DNA of 64,000 bases. Source: Roseomonas haemaphysalidis. Its GTDB lineage: Bacteria > Pseudomonadota > Alphaproteobacteria > Acetobacterales > Acetobacteraceae. Positions within the stretch are counted from its first letter, which is position 1; the number at the start of each line of letters is the position of its first letter. Where the stretch lies: the NCBI RefSeq assembly GCF_017355405.1, contig NZ_CP061177.1:1197001-1261000 (forward strand), written 5' to 3'. The notes below the pieces were generated by a model that saw only the letters and a program-made list of their open reading frames with translations, was not told the origin of the DNA and did no database searches. A program made the position numbers and the translations under genes. This document shows positions 27,015 to 38,413 of the stretch, in pieces.

Positions 27015-28289
27015 ATGGAATTCAGCATCGCCCGCCTGGGCACCGCGGGCGACGGCATCGCCGCCGGCGCCGACGGCCGCCCGGTCTTCATCCCCTTCGC
27101 CCTGCCCGGCGAGCAGGTGGAAGCCGAGCCGGCCGGCAAGCAGGGGGAAGGGCAGGCGGCGGCGTTGCGCACGGTGCTGCGGGCCTCGTCCGACCGCGCC
27201 GTGCCGCCTTGCCCGTATTTTGGCCATTGCGGCGGCTGCACCATGCAGCACATGGCCATCCCGCCCTACGCCGCCTGGAAGCGCGCGCGTTTGGCGGAGG
27301 CACTGGCCCGCGCCGGTTTCGCCGACGATGGCGCGGTGGCCGCGCCCGCCGTCACCCCGCCGCACACCCGCCGCCGTGCCGACCTCGCCCTGCGGCGGGA
27401 GCAGGGAGTGCCGGTGCTGGGCTTCCACGCGCGCGCCAGCGGCGCGGTGGTGGACCTGGACAGCTGCGTGGTGCTGGACCCGGCGCTGGTGGCGCTGTTC
27501 GCGCCGCTGAAGCAGGTGTTGCGCAGCCTGTCCGCATTCCGGCGGGAAGGCTCGGCGGTGCTCAACCTCCTGGACACCGGCCCCGATCTCCTGCTGCGCC
27601 TGGATGCCGAGCCGAGCTTCGCCGACCGCACCCTGCTGGCCGACTTCGCGCGCGAGCACGGCATCCCGCGCATCGCCTGCGCGCCGCTGAAGGGGCTGGT
27701 CAGCGAAACCATGGCGCAACTCGGCCCCGCCGTGATCGCGCTGGGCGGCGTGCCGGTGCCGGCAGCCCCCGGCGCGTTTCTGCAGGCGACACCGCAGGGC
27801 GAGGCCGCGATCGTCGCCGCCGTGCTGGCCGGCTTGCCGGAAAAGCTGCCCGCCAAGGCACGCATCGCGGATCTCTATGCCGGCCTCGGCACGCTATCCT
27901 TTCCGCTGGCGGCCCGTGCCCGGGTGGCGGGGTATGAAAGCGGGCCGGACGCCTTTGCCTCGTTGGATGCGGCCGCGCGCAAGTCGGGCGGGCGGGTGGA
28001 GGCCTTCCGGCGCGACCTGTCGCGCCAGCCGCTGACCGTGAAGGAGCTGGATGCCTTCGCCGCCGTGGTGCTGGACCCGCCCTATGCCGGGGCCATCGAT
28101 CAGATGCCGGCGCTGGCGAAAAGCAGGGTCCAGCGCATCGTCTACGTGTCCTGCAACCCGGTGGCGCTGGCACGCGACACCAAGCTGCTGCACGCCGCCG
28201 GCTGGGGGCTGCTGCGGGCCACGCCGGTGGACCAGTTTCTGTGGTCGTCGCAGTTGGAAGCGGTGGCGGTCTTCGCGCGGCAGAAATGA
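27015..28289 (+). CDS. 23S rRNA (uracil-C5)-methyltransferase, RumA/RlmD-type
   Basis: SAM-dependent RNA m5U methyltransferase of 424 residues (TrmA/RumA family). A reduced TRAM region is followed by a [4Fe-4S] cysteine set, C66, C72 and C75 (CPYFGHCGGC) with C151 as fourth ligand. The Rossmann SAM site is DLYAGLGTLSFPLA, DPPYAG is the catalytic loop, and the nucleophile cysteine lies in YVSCNPVALARD. The presence of the cluster argues for a RlmD/RumA-like rRNA enzyme rather than TrmA, but target position U1939 versus U747 cannot be told. ATG 27015 begins the conserved sequence. Unrelated to the adjacent cellulose genes. Confidence 0.9.
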   Translation: MEFSIARLGTAGDGIAAGADGRPVFIPFALPGEQVEAEPAGKQGEGQAAALRTVLRASSDRAVPPCPYFGHCGGCTMQHMAIPPYAAWKRARLAEALARAGFADDGAVAAPAVTPPHTRRRADLALRREQGVPVLGFHARASGAVVDLDSCVVLDPALVALFAPLKQVLRSLSAFRREGSAVLNLLDTGPDLLLRLDAEPSFADRTLLADFAREHGIPRIACAPLKGLVSETMAQLGPAVIALGGVPVPAAPGAFLQATPQGEAAIVAAVLAGLPEKLPAKARIADLYAGLGTLSFPLAARARVAGYESGPDAFASLDAAARKSGGRVEAFRRDLSRQPLTVKELDAFAAVVLDPPYAGAIDQMPALAKSRVQRIVYVSCNPVALARDTKLLHAAGWGLLRATPVDQFLWSSQLEAVAVFARQK

Positions 28290-28359
28290 CAGGTTCCCGC
28301 TTGATCCCGGCGCGGCGCGGCCCAATTCCGAAGGGCTTGAACCAGCGGGAGCGGACAGC

Positions 28360-29385
28360 ATGGACTTCGATCAATGGAGCTTCGACCGGCGCGGGCTGAT
28401 GGCCGCCGCCGGGGCACTGGCCGCCACGCCGCTGCTGGCGCGGCTCGGCATCAGCCCGGCCGCCGCCCAGACGGCCGCCGCGCCCGCCGCCGCCCCCGCC
28501 GCGGCCGGCCCCGCCCAGGCCCCCGGCTTTTACCGCTTCAAGCTGGGCAGCCGCGTCGTGACGGTGGTGAACGACGGCTACGGCAGCCGCCCCAAGCCCA
28601 CCGAGGGCTTCGTGAAGAACGCGGATGCCGCCGCCGTTGAAGCCGCGCTGCAGGCCGGCTTCCTGCCGACGGATGCCATCAACATCCCCTACACCGTCAC
28701 CTTTCTGGAAACCCCGGACGGGCTGGTGGCCTTTGACGCCGGCACCGGCGGGCAGCTTGGCGCGACCGCGGGCCGGCTGGCGGCCAACATGGCCGCCGCC
28801 GGGCTGGACGCCGCCCGCGTGACCCAGGTGGTCATGACCCACTTCCACGCCGACCACATCACCGGCCTGACCACCGCCGACGACAAGCCGGTGTTTCCCA
28901 ACGCCGCCGTGATCGTGCCCAAGGCCGAATACGCCTACTGGATGAGCGACGACAATGCCGCCAAGGCGCCGGACGCCATGAAGCCCGCCTTCGCCAACGT
29001 CCGCCGCCGCCTGGAGCCCTACAAGGCCAAGCTGCGGCAGATCGAGGAAGGTGAGGTGATGTCCGGCGTCGTCGCCCTGTCCACCCCCGGCCACACTCCC
29101 GGCCATACCAGCTACTTGCTGGCCGATGGCAGCAATCAGGCGATGGTGCTGGGCGACGTCACCAACCGCCCCGAACTGAACCTCGTCAACCCGGGCTGGC
29201 ACTTGGTCTTCGACATGGATGCCGACCTCGCGGAAAAGACCCGTCGCGAGGTGTTCGACCGTGTGGCGACCGACCGCATCCGCTGCATCGGCTACCACTG
29301 GCCGTTCCCGGCGAACGGCTACGTGGCGAAGACCGAGGGCGGCTACCGCTTCGTGCCGGCGGACTGGTCGAGCGCGGTTCTCTGA
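28360..29385 (+). CDS. Exported MBL-fold metallo-hydrolase
   Basis: Metallo-beta-lactamase-fold protein of 341 residues. A Tat-like leader (FDRRGLMAAAGALAATPLL, arginine pair at 10-11) is followed by an Ala-rich stretch. The di-zinc motif is H161-F-H163-A-D-H166 (THFHADH), later ligands are in STPGHTPGHTSY and LGDVTNRPEL, and a final histidine is in IGYHWPFPANG. The overall pattern matches the large group of Tat-exported MBL hydrolases related to quorum-quenching lactonases (AttM-like), but the substrate is unknown. It ends convergent with the SUF operon, with a strong bidirectional terminator between them. Confidence 0.87.
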   Translation: MDFDQWSFDRRGLMAAAGALAATPLLARLGISPAAAQTAAAPAAAPAAAGPAQAPGFYRFKLGSRVVTVVNDGYGSRPKPTEGFVKNADAAAVEAALQAGFLPTDAINIPYTVTFLETPDGLVAFDAGTGGQLGATAGRLAANMAAAGLDAARVTQVVMTHFHADHITGLTTADDKPVFPNAAVIVPKAEYAYWMSDDNAAKAPDAMKPAFANVRRRLEPYKAKLRQIEEGEVMSGVVALSTPGHTPGHTSYLLADGSNQAMVLGDVTNRPELNLVNPGWHLVFDMDADLAEKTRREVFDRVATDRIRCIGYHWPFPANGYVAKTEGGYRFVPADWSSAVL

Positions 29386-29389
29386 GGCT

Positions 29390-29637
29390 GCGGGCCGTGG
29401 CCAGGGGGCGCCGCCCCCTGGACCCCCGCCGGGGTGGCTGAGCCACCCCGGACCCCTGCATCAGAAAGCATCTGGGCGCGCCGGGGGTCGATGACCCCCG
29501 GCGACTGAGGATTCGGTCCGGGTGGTCCGCGGAATAAAAAAGGCCGCCCTCTGCAGGCGGCCTTTTTTCTCGCAGCGGGGTCCGGGGTGGACTTTCCACC
29601 CCGGCGGGGGCCTGGGGGCAGCGCCCCCAGCCTTGCG
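29390..29637. repeat. GC-rich multi-hairpin intergenic repeat, family B copy 2
   Basis: Contains GGGTGGCTGAGCCACCC then GGACCCCTGCATCAG, CCGGGGGTCGATGACCCCCGG, the bidirectional terminator at 29536-29568, and an inverted arm CCGGGGTGGACTTTCCACCC with GGGGGCAGCGCCCCC at the far end. Same building blocks as family B copy 1. It occupies the whole gap between convergent genes; no coding potential seen. Confidence 0.75.
29536..29568. terminator. Bidirectional Rho-independent terminator
   Basis: Six A (29536-29541), stem GGCCGCC (29542-29548), 7-nt loop, complementary stem GGCGGCC (29556-29562) and six T (29563-29568). It works in both directions and serves the MBL-fold gene (+) and the SUF operon (-). 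Confidence 0.95.
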
Positions 29638-30009
29638 TCACACGTGGAAGCTTTCCCCGCAGCCGCAGCGCCCCTTCTCGTTGGGGTTCACGAAGGTGAA
29701 GCCGGCGGACATCGCCTTCACCTCGTAGTCCATGGTGGTGCCCAGCAGAAACAGCGTCGCCTTGCGGTCCACCAGCACGGTCACGCCCTTGTCGGTCACC
29801 ACCTCGTCGCCCGGCCCAGGCGCATCCGCCCAGGTCAGGTCGTAGGACATGCCGGAGCAGCCCTTGGTGCTGACCGCGACGCGCAGCAGCTTGCCGTCCT
29901 GCCCCTTGGCGTAAAGGCCGCGCAGCCGCTCGGCGGCGGCGTCGGACACCTGCATCAGCGGCGGCAGGGCCCGACGGGCGGGGGCGGGGGTGGTCGTGGA
30001 AGTGCTCAT
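29638..30009 (-). CDS. sufA: A-type Fe-S cluster carrier SufA (IscA/ErpA family)
   Basis: Protein of 123 residues from ATG 30009, which has a GAAGGAAG ribosome binding site. The three conserved cluster-binding cysteines are C51 (TKGCSGMSY) and C115, C117 (GRCGCGESF). It receives Fe-S clusters from the SufBCD scaffold and passes them to target proteins. It is the last gene of the SUF operon, 13 bp after sufT. The N-terminal 18 residues are Thr/Pro/Ala-rich and probably unstructured. Confidence 0.93.
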   Translation of the reverse strand: MSTSTTTPAPARRALPPLMQVSDAAAERLRGLYAKGQDGKLLRVAVSTKGCSGMSYDLTWADAPGPGDEVVTDKGVTVLVDRKATLFLLGTTMDYEVKAMSAGFTFVNPNEKGRCGCGESFHV

Positions 30010-30022
30010 GGCGGCTTCCTTC

Positions 30023-30454
30023 TCAGTACATGTTGAGGGCGAGGCGGGCATCCTCGCTCATGCGCGACGGGTCCCAGGGCGGGTCCCACACCACTTCGAC
30101 GGACACGTCCTTGACGCCCGGCACCAGGCGGATGGCTTCCTCCACCTGCTGCGGCAGCTCCTGCGCCGAGGGGCAGGACGGGGTGGTCAGCGTCATTTCC
30201 ACCGCCACCTTGCCGTCGTCGCCGATCTCGACCGCGTAGATCAGGCCGAGCTCGTAGATGTTCACCGGGATCTCGGGGTCGAACACGGTGCCGATCATGT
30301 CGATCACCTTGGCTTCCGAGATGGCGCCGCCTTCGGGCGCCTGCTCGCCCTCGGGCGTCCAGGTGCTGTGCGCGGCGGCCATGGCCTCCTCGCGCGCGAA
30401 ATCGGCGGCGCCGGGGGCGATCGGGCGCTGCGGGGTGGTGGTCTCGTCACTCAC
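30023..30454 (-). CDS. sufT: SUF-associated DUF59 (MIP18-family) protein SufT
   Basis: Protein of 143 residues from a GTG start at 30454 that lies inside the end of sufU (8-bp overlap). The DUF59 domain covers about residues 45-143: VIDMIGTVFDPEIPVNIYELGLIY, then TLTTPSCPSAQELPQQVE with the conserved cysteine, and VVWDPPWDPSRMSEDARL. In SUF operons this protein (SufT) helps Fe-S cluster maturation. A start at 30487 in the same frame is possible but has no support. The first roughly 40 residues are variable. Confidence 0.9.
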   Translation of the reverse strand: MSDETTTPQRPIAPGAADFAREEAMAAAHSTWTPEGEQAPEGGAISEAKVIDMIGTVFDPEIPVNIYELGLIYAVEIGDDGKVAVEMTLTTPSCPSAQELPQQVEEAIRLVPGVKDVSVEVVWDPPWDPSRMSEDARLALNMY

Positions 30455-30914
30455 TGCGGGCGGCCTCCTGCTTCTGGTCCAGCGCATTGTTCAGGGTGTG
30501 CCAGGCCAGCGTCGCGCATTTCACGCGGCTGGGGTATTCCGACACGCCGCCCAGCACCTGCAGCCGCTCCATCTCGTCGGCGATGCTGGCGCCGCAGTCG
30601 GGGCAGGTGCCGGTCATCGCCAGGCTGCGGAACTTCTCGCCCAGTTCCTTGGCCTCGGCCTGGCTCTTGCCGCGCACCGTCTCGGTCATCAGGCTGGCGC
30701 TGGCCATGGAGATGGCGCAGCCGCGGCCCTGGAAGCCGGCATCAGCGATGGCGCCGTCCTCGGCCAGCTTGACCCACAGCTCCATCCGGTCGCCGCACAT
30801 CGGGTTGTCGCCCTTGGCATGGCGGTCGGCATCCTCCAGCCGGCGGAAATTGCGCGGCTTGCGGCCGTGGTCGAGGATGACTTCCTGGTACAGGTCGCGC
30901 AGGTCGTCAAACAT
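30447..30914 (-). CDS. sufU: SUF system sulfur-acceptor/scaffold SufU (NifU family)
   Basis: Protein of 155 residues. The zinc or cluster-binding residues are C40 and D42 (NPMCGD), C66 (GRGCAIS) and C133 (VKCATLAWHTL), the SufU pattern. SufU accepts sulfur from SufS by zinc-ligand swapping. An extra pair, C104 and C107 (TCPDCG), lies in the insertion that separates SufU from IscU. It overlaps sufS by 1 bp upstream and sufT by 8 bp downstream. Confidence 0.93.
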   Translation of the reverse strand: MFDDLRDLYQEVILDHGRKPRNFRRLEDADRHAKGDNPMCGDRMELWVKLAEDGAIADAGFQGRGCAISMASASLMTETVRGKSQAEAKELGEKFRSLAMTGTCPDCGASIADEMERLQVLGGVSEYPSRVKCATLAWHTLNNALDQKQEAARSE

Positions 30915-32158
30915 CAGTTGAAGAACTCCCGGGCCTTGCTCAGCGCCTCGGCCAGGTAGTCGACCTCACCCAGCGTGGTGTAGAGGCCGAAGGAGGCGCG
31001 GCAGGTGCTCTCCACGTTAAATCGTGCGTGCAGCGGCTCGGCGCAATGCCGGCCGGAGCGCACGGCGATGCCCGTGCGGTCGAGCAGGGTTGCGAGATCG
31101 TGGGCATGCGCGTTGTCCAGCGCGAAGGCGAAGACGCCGCCGCGGTCCTGCGCCCGGCCCAGCAGGGTCAGCCCCTCGACCTCGGCCAGCTTGGCGGTGG
31201 CGTGGTCCACCAGGACCCGCTCATGCGCCTCGATCGCCTCCATGCCGATGGCTTCCACATAGTCGATCGCGGCATGCAGGCCGATCGCCTCGATGATCGG
31301 CGGCGTGCCGGCCTCGAAGCGCGCGGGCACGGGGGCGGGCAGGAAGCGTTCCAGCGAGACCTCAGCGATCATGTCGCCGCCGCCCAGGAAAGGCGGCATC
31401 CGCTCCAACAGCTCCATGCGCGCCCACAGCACGCCGATGCCGGTGGGGCCGTAGAGCTTGTGGCCGGTGAAGACGTAGAAGTCGCAGCCGATGGCCTGCA
31501 CGTCCACGCGGCGGTGCACCACGGCCTGCGAACCGTCCAGCAGCAGCTTGGCACCGTGCGCATGCGCCAGGGTGGCCAGCCGCGCGGCGGGCGTCACGGT
31601 GCCCAGCACGTTGGACATGTGCGTGACGGCGACCAGCTTGACCACGCCATCGGCCAGCTTGGCCTCGACATCCGTCAGGTCCAGCTCGCCCGCATCGGTG
31701 ATGCGGGCGACGCGCAGCTCGATGCCATGCGCGTCGCGCAGCATCTGCCAGGGCACCAGGTTGGCGTGGTGCTCCATCTCGCTGATCAGCACGCCATCGC
31801 CAGCCTTCAGCACGCCCCGGCCATAGCTGTGGGCAACGAGGTTGATGGCGGCGGTGGAGGAGGAGGTGAAGACGATCTCCCGCTCATCCGCCGCGTTGAG
31901 AAAACGCGCGACGCCAGAGCGCGCCGCCTCGTAGGCCGCCGTCGCCTTTTCCGAAAGGTTGTAGGCGCCGCGGTGGACGTTGGCGTAGGCCGTTTCCATC
32001 GTCCGCACCATGGTGTCGATCACGGCGCGGGGCTTCTGGGCCGAGGCACCGGAATCCAGGAACACCAGTTTCTTGCCGCGAACCGTCTCGGACAGGATCG
32101 GGAAATCCCGCCGCACGCGTTCGACATCGAAACCGGGGCTCATCATCGCGCCGTCCAT
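30914..32158 (-). CDS. sufS: Cysteine desulfurase SufS
   Basis: Class II PLP-dependent desulfurase of 414 residues that mobilises sulfur from cysteine for cluster assembly. The PLP lysine is K234 (FTGHKLYGPTG), the persulfide cysteine is C372 (SGRHCAEPLH), and EMEHHANLVPW and LDGSQAVVH are conserved PLP-site segments. ATG 32158 has GGAGAAGG upstream; Met codons at 32146 and 32143 are alternatives. It begins 2 bp downstream of the sufD stop. Confidence 0.96.
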   Translation of the reverse strand: MDGAMMSPGFDVERVRRDFPILSETVRGKKLVFLDSGASAQKPRAVIDTMVRTMETAYANVHRGAYNLSEKATAAYEAARSGVARFLNAADEREIVFTSSSTAAINLVAHSYGRGVLKAGDGVLISEMEHHANLVPWQMLRDAHGIELRVARITDAGELDLTDVEAKLADGVVKLVAVTHMSNVLGTVTPAARLATLAHAHGAKLLLDGSQAVVHRRVDVQAIGCDFYVFTGHKLYGPTGIGVLWARMELLERMPPFLGGGDMIAEVSLERFLPAPVPARFEAGTPPIIEAIGLHAAIDYVEAIGMEAIEAHERVLVDHATAKLAEVEGLTLLGRAQDRGGVFAFALDNAHAHDLATLLDRTGIAVRSGRHCAEPLHARFNVESTCRASFGLYTTLGEVDYLAEALSKAREFFN

Positions 32159-32160
32159 GG

Positions 32161-33437
32161 CTACGCCACCTTCTCCCACCAGCCGGACACGGCGGTGGCC
32201 AATGCGTTGCGGGCCGTCTCGTTTTCCACGGTCTCCACGGCTTCCTGCAGAAAGGCCTCGACCAGCATGGAGCGGGCGAGATCCTGCGGAATGCCGCGGG
32301 CGCGGAGGTAGAAGAGCTGCGCCTCGTCCAGCGCGCCGACGGTGGCGCCGTGCGAGCACTTCACATCGTCGGCGTAGATTTCCAGCTGCGGCTTGCTGTC
32401 GATCTCCGCTTGCTCGGACAAGAGCAGCGCCTGGTTCATCTGGTAGCCGTCGGTGCGCTGGGCGATCTGGTGCACGTGGATCTTGCCCTGGAACACGCCT
32501 CTGGAGCGGCCGGCCAGCACCGTCTTGACCGTCTGGCGGCTGGCGCAGTCGGGCGCCGCGTGGTCCAGAAAGGTCGTGCAATCGCCGTGCTGGCCGTCCG
32601 CCAGGAGCTGCGCGCCGTTCAGGTGCGCGGTGGCCTTGGGGCCGTCCAGCGAGACATGCGCCTCGCTGCGCGACAGCTTGGCGCCGGCATGCAGCAGGAA
32701 GCTGTCATAGGTGCCGCCGGCCGCGACCTTGGCGAAGACCGTGGACAGGTGGATGCCACCGGGCGCGTCCTGCTGGATGCGCACATGCGTCAGGTGCGCG
32801 CCCTCGGCCAGCTGGATCTCCACCACCGGGTTGTGCAGGTAGCGGCCCTCGCCATGGCCCACCGCGCGCTCGATCAGCACCAGCTGCGCGCCGGCACCGA
32901 GCCGCACCACGTGGCGCGGATGCACCGCCACGGGCCGGTCGCCCGACTGCACCACGGACAGCAGCTCGATCGCGCCGCCATCGGTGCCGTCCGGCAGGTC
33001 GATCAGCGCGCCGTCCTCGAACAGCATGGTGTTCAGCGCCGCCAGCGGCAGGTCGTGCACGCGCGCCACGCTGCCGAGCAGCCCCTCGGCCGTGCCCAGC
33101 GCGGTGCCCAGGCTGCGCACCGTGGGGGGCGCCTCCGACAGGTCGGCGCGGAAGCGGCCGTCCAGCAGCACCACGCGGGCGGGCGCCACGGCCTCCGGCA
33201 ACGCCACGTCGTCGTCCACCGGCGTCAGCGCCTCGGCGAAGCCGGTGCGCGCCAGCAGGCCGAGGTCGGTGTAGTGCCAGGCCTCGATCTTGCGGGTGGG
33301 GAAGCCCTGCTCGCGGAAGGCCTTGGCCGCGTTCTCGCGCAGCGCCTGCACCCAGGGGGTGCGGGTGCCGGGCAGGCGGGCGCTGAGCCCCTCGTAGCGG
33401 CGCAGGAAGCCTTCGGGCCCTGGTTCGAACAGCGTGA

Positions 33438-33441
<4 letters not shown>
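32161..33441 (-). CDS. sufD: Fe-S cluster scaffold component SufD
   Basis: Protein of 426 residues with the SufBD right-handed beta-helix core (about 130-400). KIHVHQIAQRTDGYQMNQALLLS and the C-terminal CSHGATVGALDEAQLFYLRARG, with its conserved cysteine and histidine, are diagnostic for SufD. It forms the SufBC2D scaffold with SufB and SufC. The ATG overlaps the sufC stop by 4 bp. The N-terminal helical domain (about 1-110) is variable. Confidence 0.95.
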
Positions 33442-34181
<740 letters not shown>

Positions 34182-34198
34182 AATCTCGTACTCGTCCC

Positions 34199-35698
<1,500 letters not shown>

Positions 35699-35710
35699 GA
35701 TGCGGGGTCC

Positions 35711-36202
35711 CTACTCGGCAGCCAGGGTCGCCGGCTGAGCCGGCAGGAATGTCGTCGTCGTCTGGGGCGCGGCATGCCCCACGGAGTGGCAGCTCCGCGA
35801 GGCCGGCCCGGCAAGGTCGGCCAGGGTGATAGCGGCCAGCGCGCCGCGCACCGCTTCGTTCACGCGGTCCCAGCGGCCACGCACGGGGCAGGTCGCCTCC
35901 GTTTCGCAGCCGCCCGAGGCACCGTCGACGCAGGCGGTCAGCGCGATCGGCCCGTCCACCGCCAGGATGACGTCGGACAGCGGCAGCTCGGCCAGCGGGC
36001 GGGCCAGGCGATAGCCACCACGCGCGCCGCGCAGCCCCTCCACCAGCCCGGCCTGCGCCAGCGCCTTCAGCACCTTCGCCACCGTCGGCTCGGCGATGCC
36101 GGTGCACAGCGCCAGGCAGGGCGCGGTCTGCACCCCGCCCTGGGCTTCCAGCCGGGCCAGAACGACCACGGCGTAATCGGTGAGTTTCGATAGCCGCAGC
36201 AC
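35711..36202 (-). CDS. Rrf2-family Fe-S cluster-sensing regulator of the SUF operon
   Basis: Transcription regulator of 163 residues, likely starting at GTG 36202 with AGGAG upstream. The winged helix (about 1-75) includes LTDYAVVVLARL and the recognition region GIAEPTVAKVLKALAQAGLV with wing GARGGYRLA. Three cysteines, C91, C99 and C105, match the [2Fe-2S]-binding pattern of IscR-type sensors. A C-terminal extension of about 40 residues is Ser/Thr/Ala-rich and divergent. As the first gene of the operon it probably autoregulates sufBCDSUTA according to cluster status. Confidence 0.9.
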   Translation of the reverse strand: MLRLSKLTDYAVVVLARLEAQGGVQTAPCLALCTGIAEPTVAKVLKALAQAGLVEGLRGARGGYRLARPLAELPLSDVILAVDGPIALTACVDGASGGCETEATCPVRGRWDRVNEAVRGALAAITLADLAGPASRSCHSVGHAAPQTTTTFLPAQPATLAAE

Positions 36203-36252
36203 GCTGGCGATGGCTCCTGGAAGAAAGCGGACCGTGTTCGTCCTGTTTCGGG

Positions 36253-36281
36253 CAAATGACCCTGCGGCCTTATGTTGTCAA
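36253..36281 (-). promoter_or_regulatory. Candidate SUF operon promoter
   Basis: On the minus strand a perfect -35 hexamer TTGACA (36281-36276) is followed after 17 bp by CATTTG (36258-36253), a weak -10. It lies about 50 bp upstream of the regulator start. The -35 region might also be the Rrf2 operator. Based on motif inspection only. Confidence 0.35.
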
Positions 36282-36341
36282 GGATTTGGCCCGGTGAATC
36301 CCGGGTTTGCATGGCTGGCATCCTGGTGCCAGTTTGCCCCC

Positions 36342-36962
36342 ATGCCCCAGCCCGTCTTCCCGCGCCACGCGGCCAGCCTGATCCTGTGGCGCCGGCGGAC
36401 GGGCGGCGAAACCGAGATCCTGATGGGCCTGCGCCATGCCGGCCTGCGCTTCATGCCCGGGCACCTGGTGTTCCCCGGCGGCCGCGTCGACCTCGCGGAC
36501 CGCCGCGCCCCTGTGGCCCGCGACCTGCGGCCGGACACGCGGGCCGCCCTGCAGCGCGCCGCCCCGCCGCCGCTGGCACGCGCCCTGGCCGTCGCCGCGG
36601 CGCGCGAGCTGGAAGAGGAAACCGGCCTGACCCTGGCGCCGCAGGGCGGCACCGCCCCGGCACTGGACGTGCTGTCCTATGTCTGCCGCGCCGTCACCCC
36701 CGCCACGCAGCGTATCCGGTTCAATGCCCGCTTTCTGGCCGCCCCCGCCGAGGCGGCGCGCGGCCGCCTGTCCGGCAGCGGCGAGCTGGAGCGGCTGGAC
36801 TGGTTCACGCTGCAGGAAGCCACCGCCGCGCCGCTGGCCGGCATCACCGCCCGGGTGCTGGAGCAGTTCGGGTCGATGATGGCCCTGCCGGAAGCGGCGC
36901 GGAACGCGCGGCCGCTGGTCTGCTTCCATGGGCTGGACCGGCCGAGGGCGGAGCGGGACTGA
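36342..36962 (+). CDS. NUDIX hydrolase with expanded Nudix box
   Basis: Protein of 206 residues. The Nudix elements are split: the glycine loop VFPGGRVD is at residues 43-50, while the metal-binding RELEEETGL helix is at 88-96. This puts about 27 extra residues between the two halves compared with the canonical box. Similar insertions are known in the NUDT19/RP2p group of acyl-CoA diphosphatases. FMPGHLVFPGG and YVCRAVTPATQRIRFNARFL are other family features. ATG 36342 begins the conserved region, 140 bp from the divergent SUF regulator. Substrate unknown; a CoA- or nucleotide-diphosphate is likely. Confidence 0.85.
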   Translation: MPQPVFPRHAASLILWRRRTGGETEILMGLRHAGLRFMPGHLVFPGGRVDLADRRAPVARDLRPDTRAALQRAAPPPLARALAVAAARELEEETGLTLAPQGGTAPALDVLSYVCRAVTPATQRIRFNARFLAAPAEAARGRLSGSGELERLDWFTLQEATAAPLAGITARVLEQFGSMMALPEAARNARPLVCFHGLDRPRAERD

Positions 36963-37083
36963 GGGGCGCTGCCCCTTCCGGACTGCCCCGCCGGGGGGCT
37001 TGAGCCCCACCCCGGACCCTGGCACGAGGAAGCGTGGGGGGAGGCTTCGCGGCCACAGGGCCGCGCTGCGAAGCCTCATCGAA
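36962..37083. repeat. GC-rich multi-hairpin intergenic repeat, family B copy 3
   Basis: Directly after the NUDIX stop: GGGGCGCTGCCCC, GGGGGGCTTGAGCCCCACCC followed by GGACCCTGGCACGAG, and a stem AGGCTTCGC / GCGAAGCCT (about 37044-37077) with a GCGGCC/GGCCGC inner stem. It looks like a degenerate family B unit. The rest of the 277-bp gap up to 37239 shows no gene; a strong GGAGGAG ribosome binding site is at 37228-37234. Confidence 0.6.
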
Positions 37084-37239
37084 CCCTGCGTCGTGCTCTT
37101 CCGGGATGCCGGGTTCTGGGGTGGCCTGGCCATGCCGGCGGCACCCCCGGAGGGGGCGGCGTCCGCCGGGCCGCCCTTGCCGTCGCCGCGCCCCCTCGTC
37201 ATCCTCGCCCGCAGTCGATCGAGGGTGGAGGAGAGCCAG

Positions 37240-38397
37240 ATGCGCCTTGCGGTGCTGAAGGAGCGGCGGGCGGGCGAGACCCGCGTCGCCGCGACGCCGG
37301 AAACGGTGAAGAAATTTCTGGCACTGGGTGTCGAGGCGGTGGCGGTCGAAGCCGGCGCGGGCCTCGGCTCCGGCTATCCCGATGCGCTTTATGCCGAGGC
37401 GGGCGCGACGGTGGCGCCCGATGCCGCGGCCGCGCTGGCCGGCGCCGGCATCGTCCTGAAGGTGCGCGCGCCGCTGGCCGCCGGCGAGGGCGAGGTGGAC
37501 GAGCTGTCGCTGATCCCGCGCGGCGCGCTGCTGGTCGGCACGCTGGAGGCGCTCGGCAACCCCGACCGCGCCAAAGCCTATGCGGCGGCGGGCATCGAGG
37601 CCTGTTCCATGGAGCTGCTGCCGCGCATCACCCGCGCGCAGAGCATGGACGTGCTGTCGTCCCAGGCCAACCTGGCGGGCTACCGCGCGGTGGTGGAAGG
37701 GGCGGCGGCCTTTGACAAGGGCTTCCCGATGCTGATGACGGCGGCGGGCACCATCCCGGCCGCCAATGTCTTTGTCATGGGCGCGGGCGTGGCCGGGCTG
37801 CAGGCCATCGCCACCGGCCGGCGCCTCGGCGGCCGCGTGTCCGCCACCGACGTGCGGCCGGCGGCCAAGGAGGAGATCAAGTCCCTCGGCGCCTCCTTCG
37901 TCGGTTACGAGGACGAGGAAAGCAAGGCGGCGCAGACGGCGGGCGGCTACGCCAAGCAGCTTTCGGCCGAGTTCTACGCCAAGCAGGCCGAGGTGGTGGC
38001 GACGCATATCGCCAAGCAGGACGTGGTGGTGACCACCGCGCTGGTGCAGGGCCGCAAGGCGCCGACTCTGGTCACCGCCGCCATGGTGGCCAGCATGAAG
38101 CCCGGCAGCGTGATCGTGGACATCGCGGCCGATGCCGGCGGCAACTGCGCCATGACACAGCCGGGCGAAAGCATCGTCACCGACAATGGCGTCAAGATCC
38201 TGGGCTATCGCAACTGGCCGGGCCGCATCGCGGGTGCCGCCAGCGCGCTTTATGCCCGCAACCTGCTGACCTTCCTTTCCACCTTCTGGGACAAGGACGC
38301 GAAGGCGCCCAGGCTGCCCGAGGAGGACGAGATCGTCCGCGGCGCCGTGCTGACGCGGGGCGGCGCCGTGGTCCACCCGCAGCTGCTGCAAGCCTGA
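37240..38397 (+). CDS. pntAA: NAD(P) transhydrogenase alpha subunit, NAD-binding part (PntAA)
   Basis: Soluble domain I protein of 385 residues. It binds NAD(H) and exchanges hydride with PntB domain III. Starts [21 protein letters not shown], the alanine-dehydrogenase/PntA N-terminus. The Rossmann motif is [19 protein letters not shown], followed by [16 protein letters not shown]. The alpha subunit is split, as in Rhodospirillum, with membrane helices on the next gene. ATG 37240 has a strong GGAGGAG site. Three-gene operon pntAA-pntAB-pntB. Confidence 0.95.
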   Translation: MRLAVLKERRAGETRVAATPETVKKFLALGVEAVAVEAGAGLGSGYPDALYAEAGATVAPDAAAALAGAGIVLKVRAPLAAGEGEVDELSLIPRGALLVGTLEALGNPDRAKAYAAAGIEACSMELLPRITRAQSMDVLSSQANLAGYRAVVEGAAAFDKGFPMLMTAAGTIPAANVFVMGAGVAGLQAIATGRRLGGRVSATDVRPAAKEEIKSLGASFVGYEDEESKAAQTAGGYAKQLSAEFYAKQAEVVATHIAKQDVVVTTALVQGRKAPTLVTAAMVASMKPGSVIVDIAADAGGNCAMTQPGESIVTDNGVKILGYRNWPGRIAGAASALYARNLLTFLSTFWDKDAKAPRLPEEDEIVRGAVLTRGGAVVHPQLLQA

Positions 38398-38413
38398 GCG
38401 AGGGAGAAGCCCG

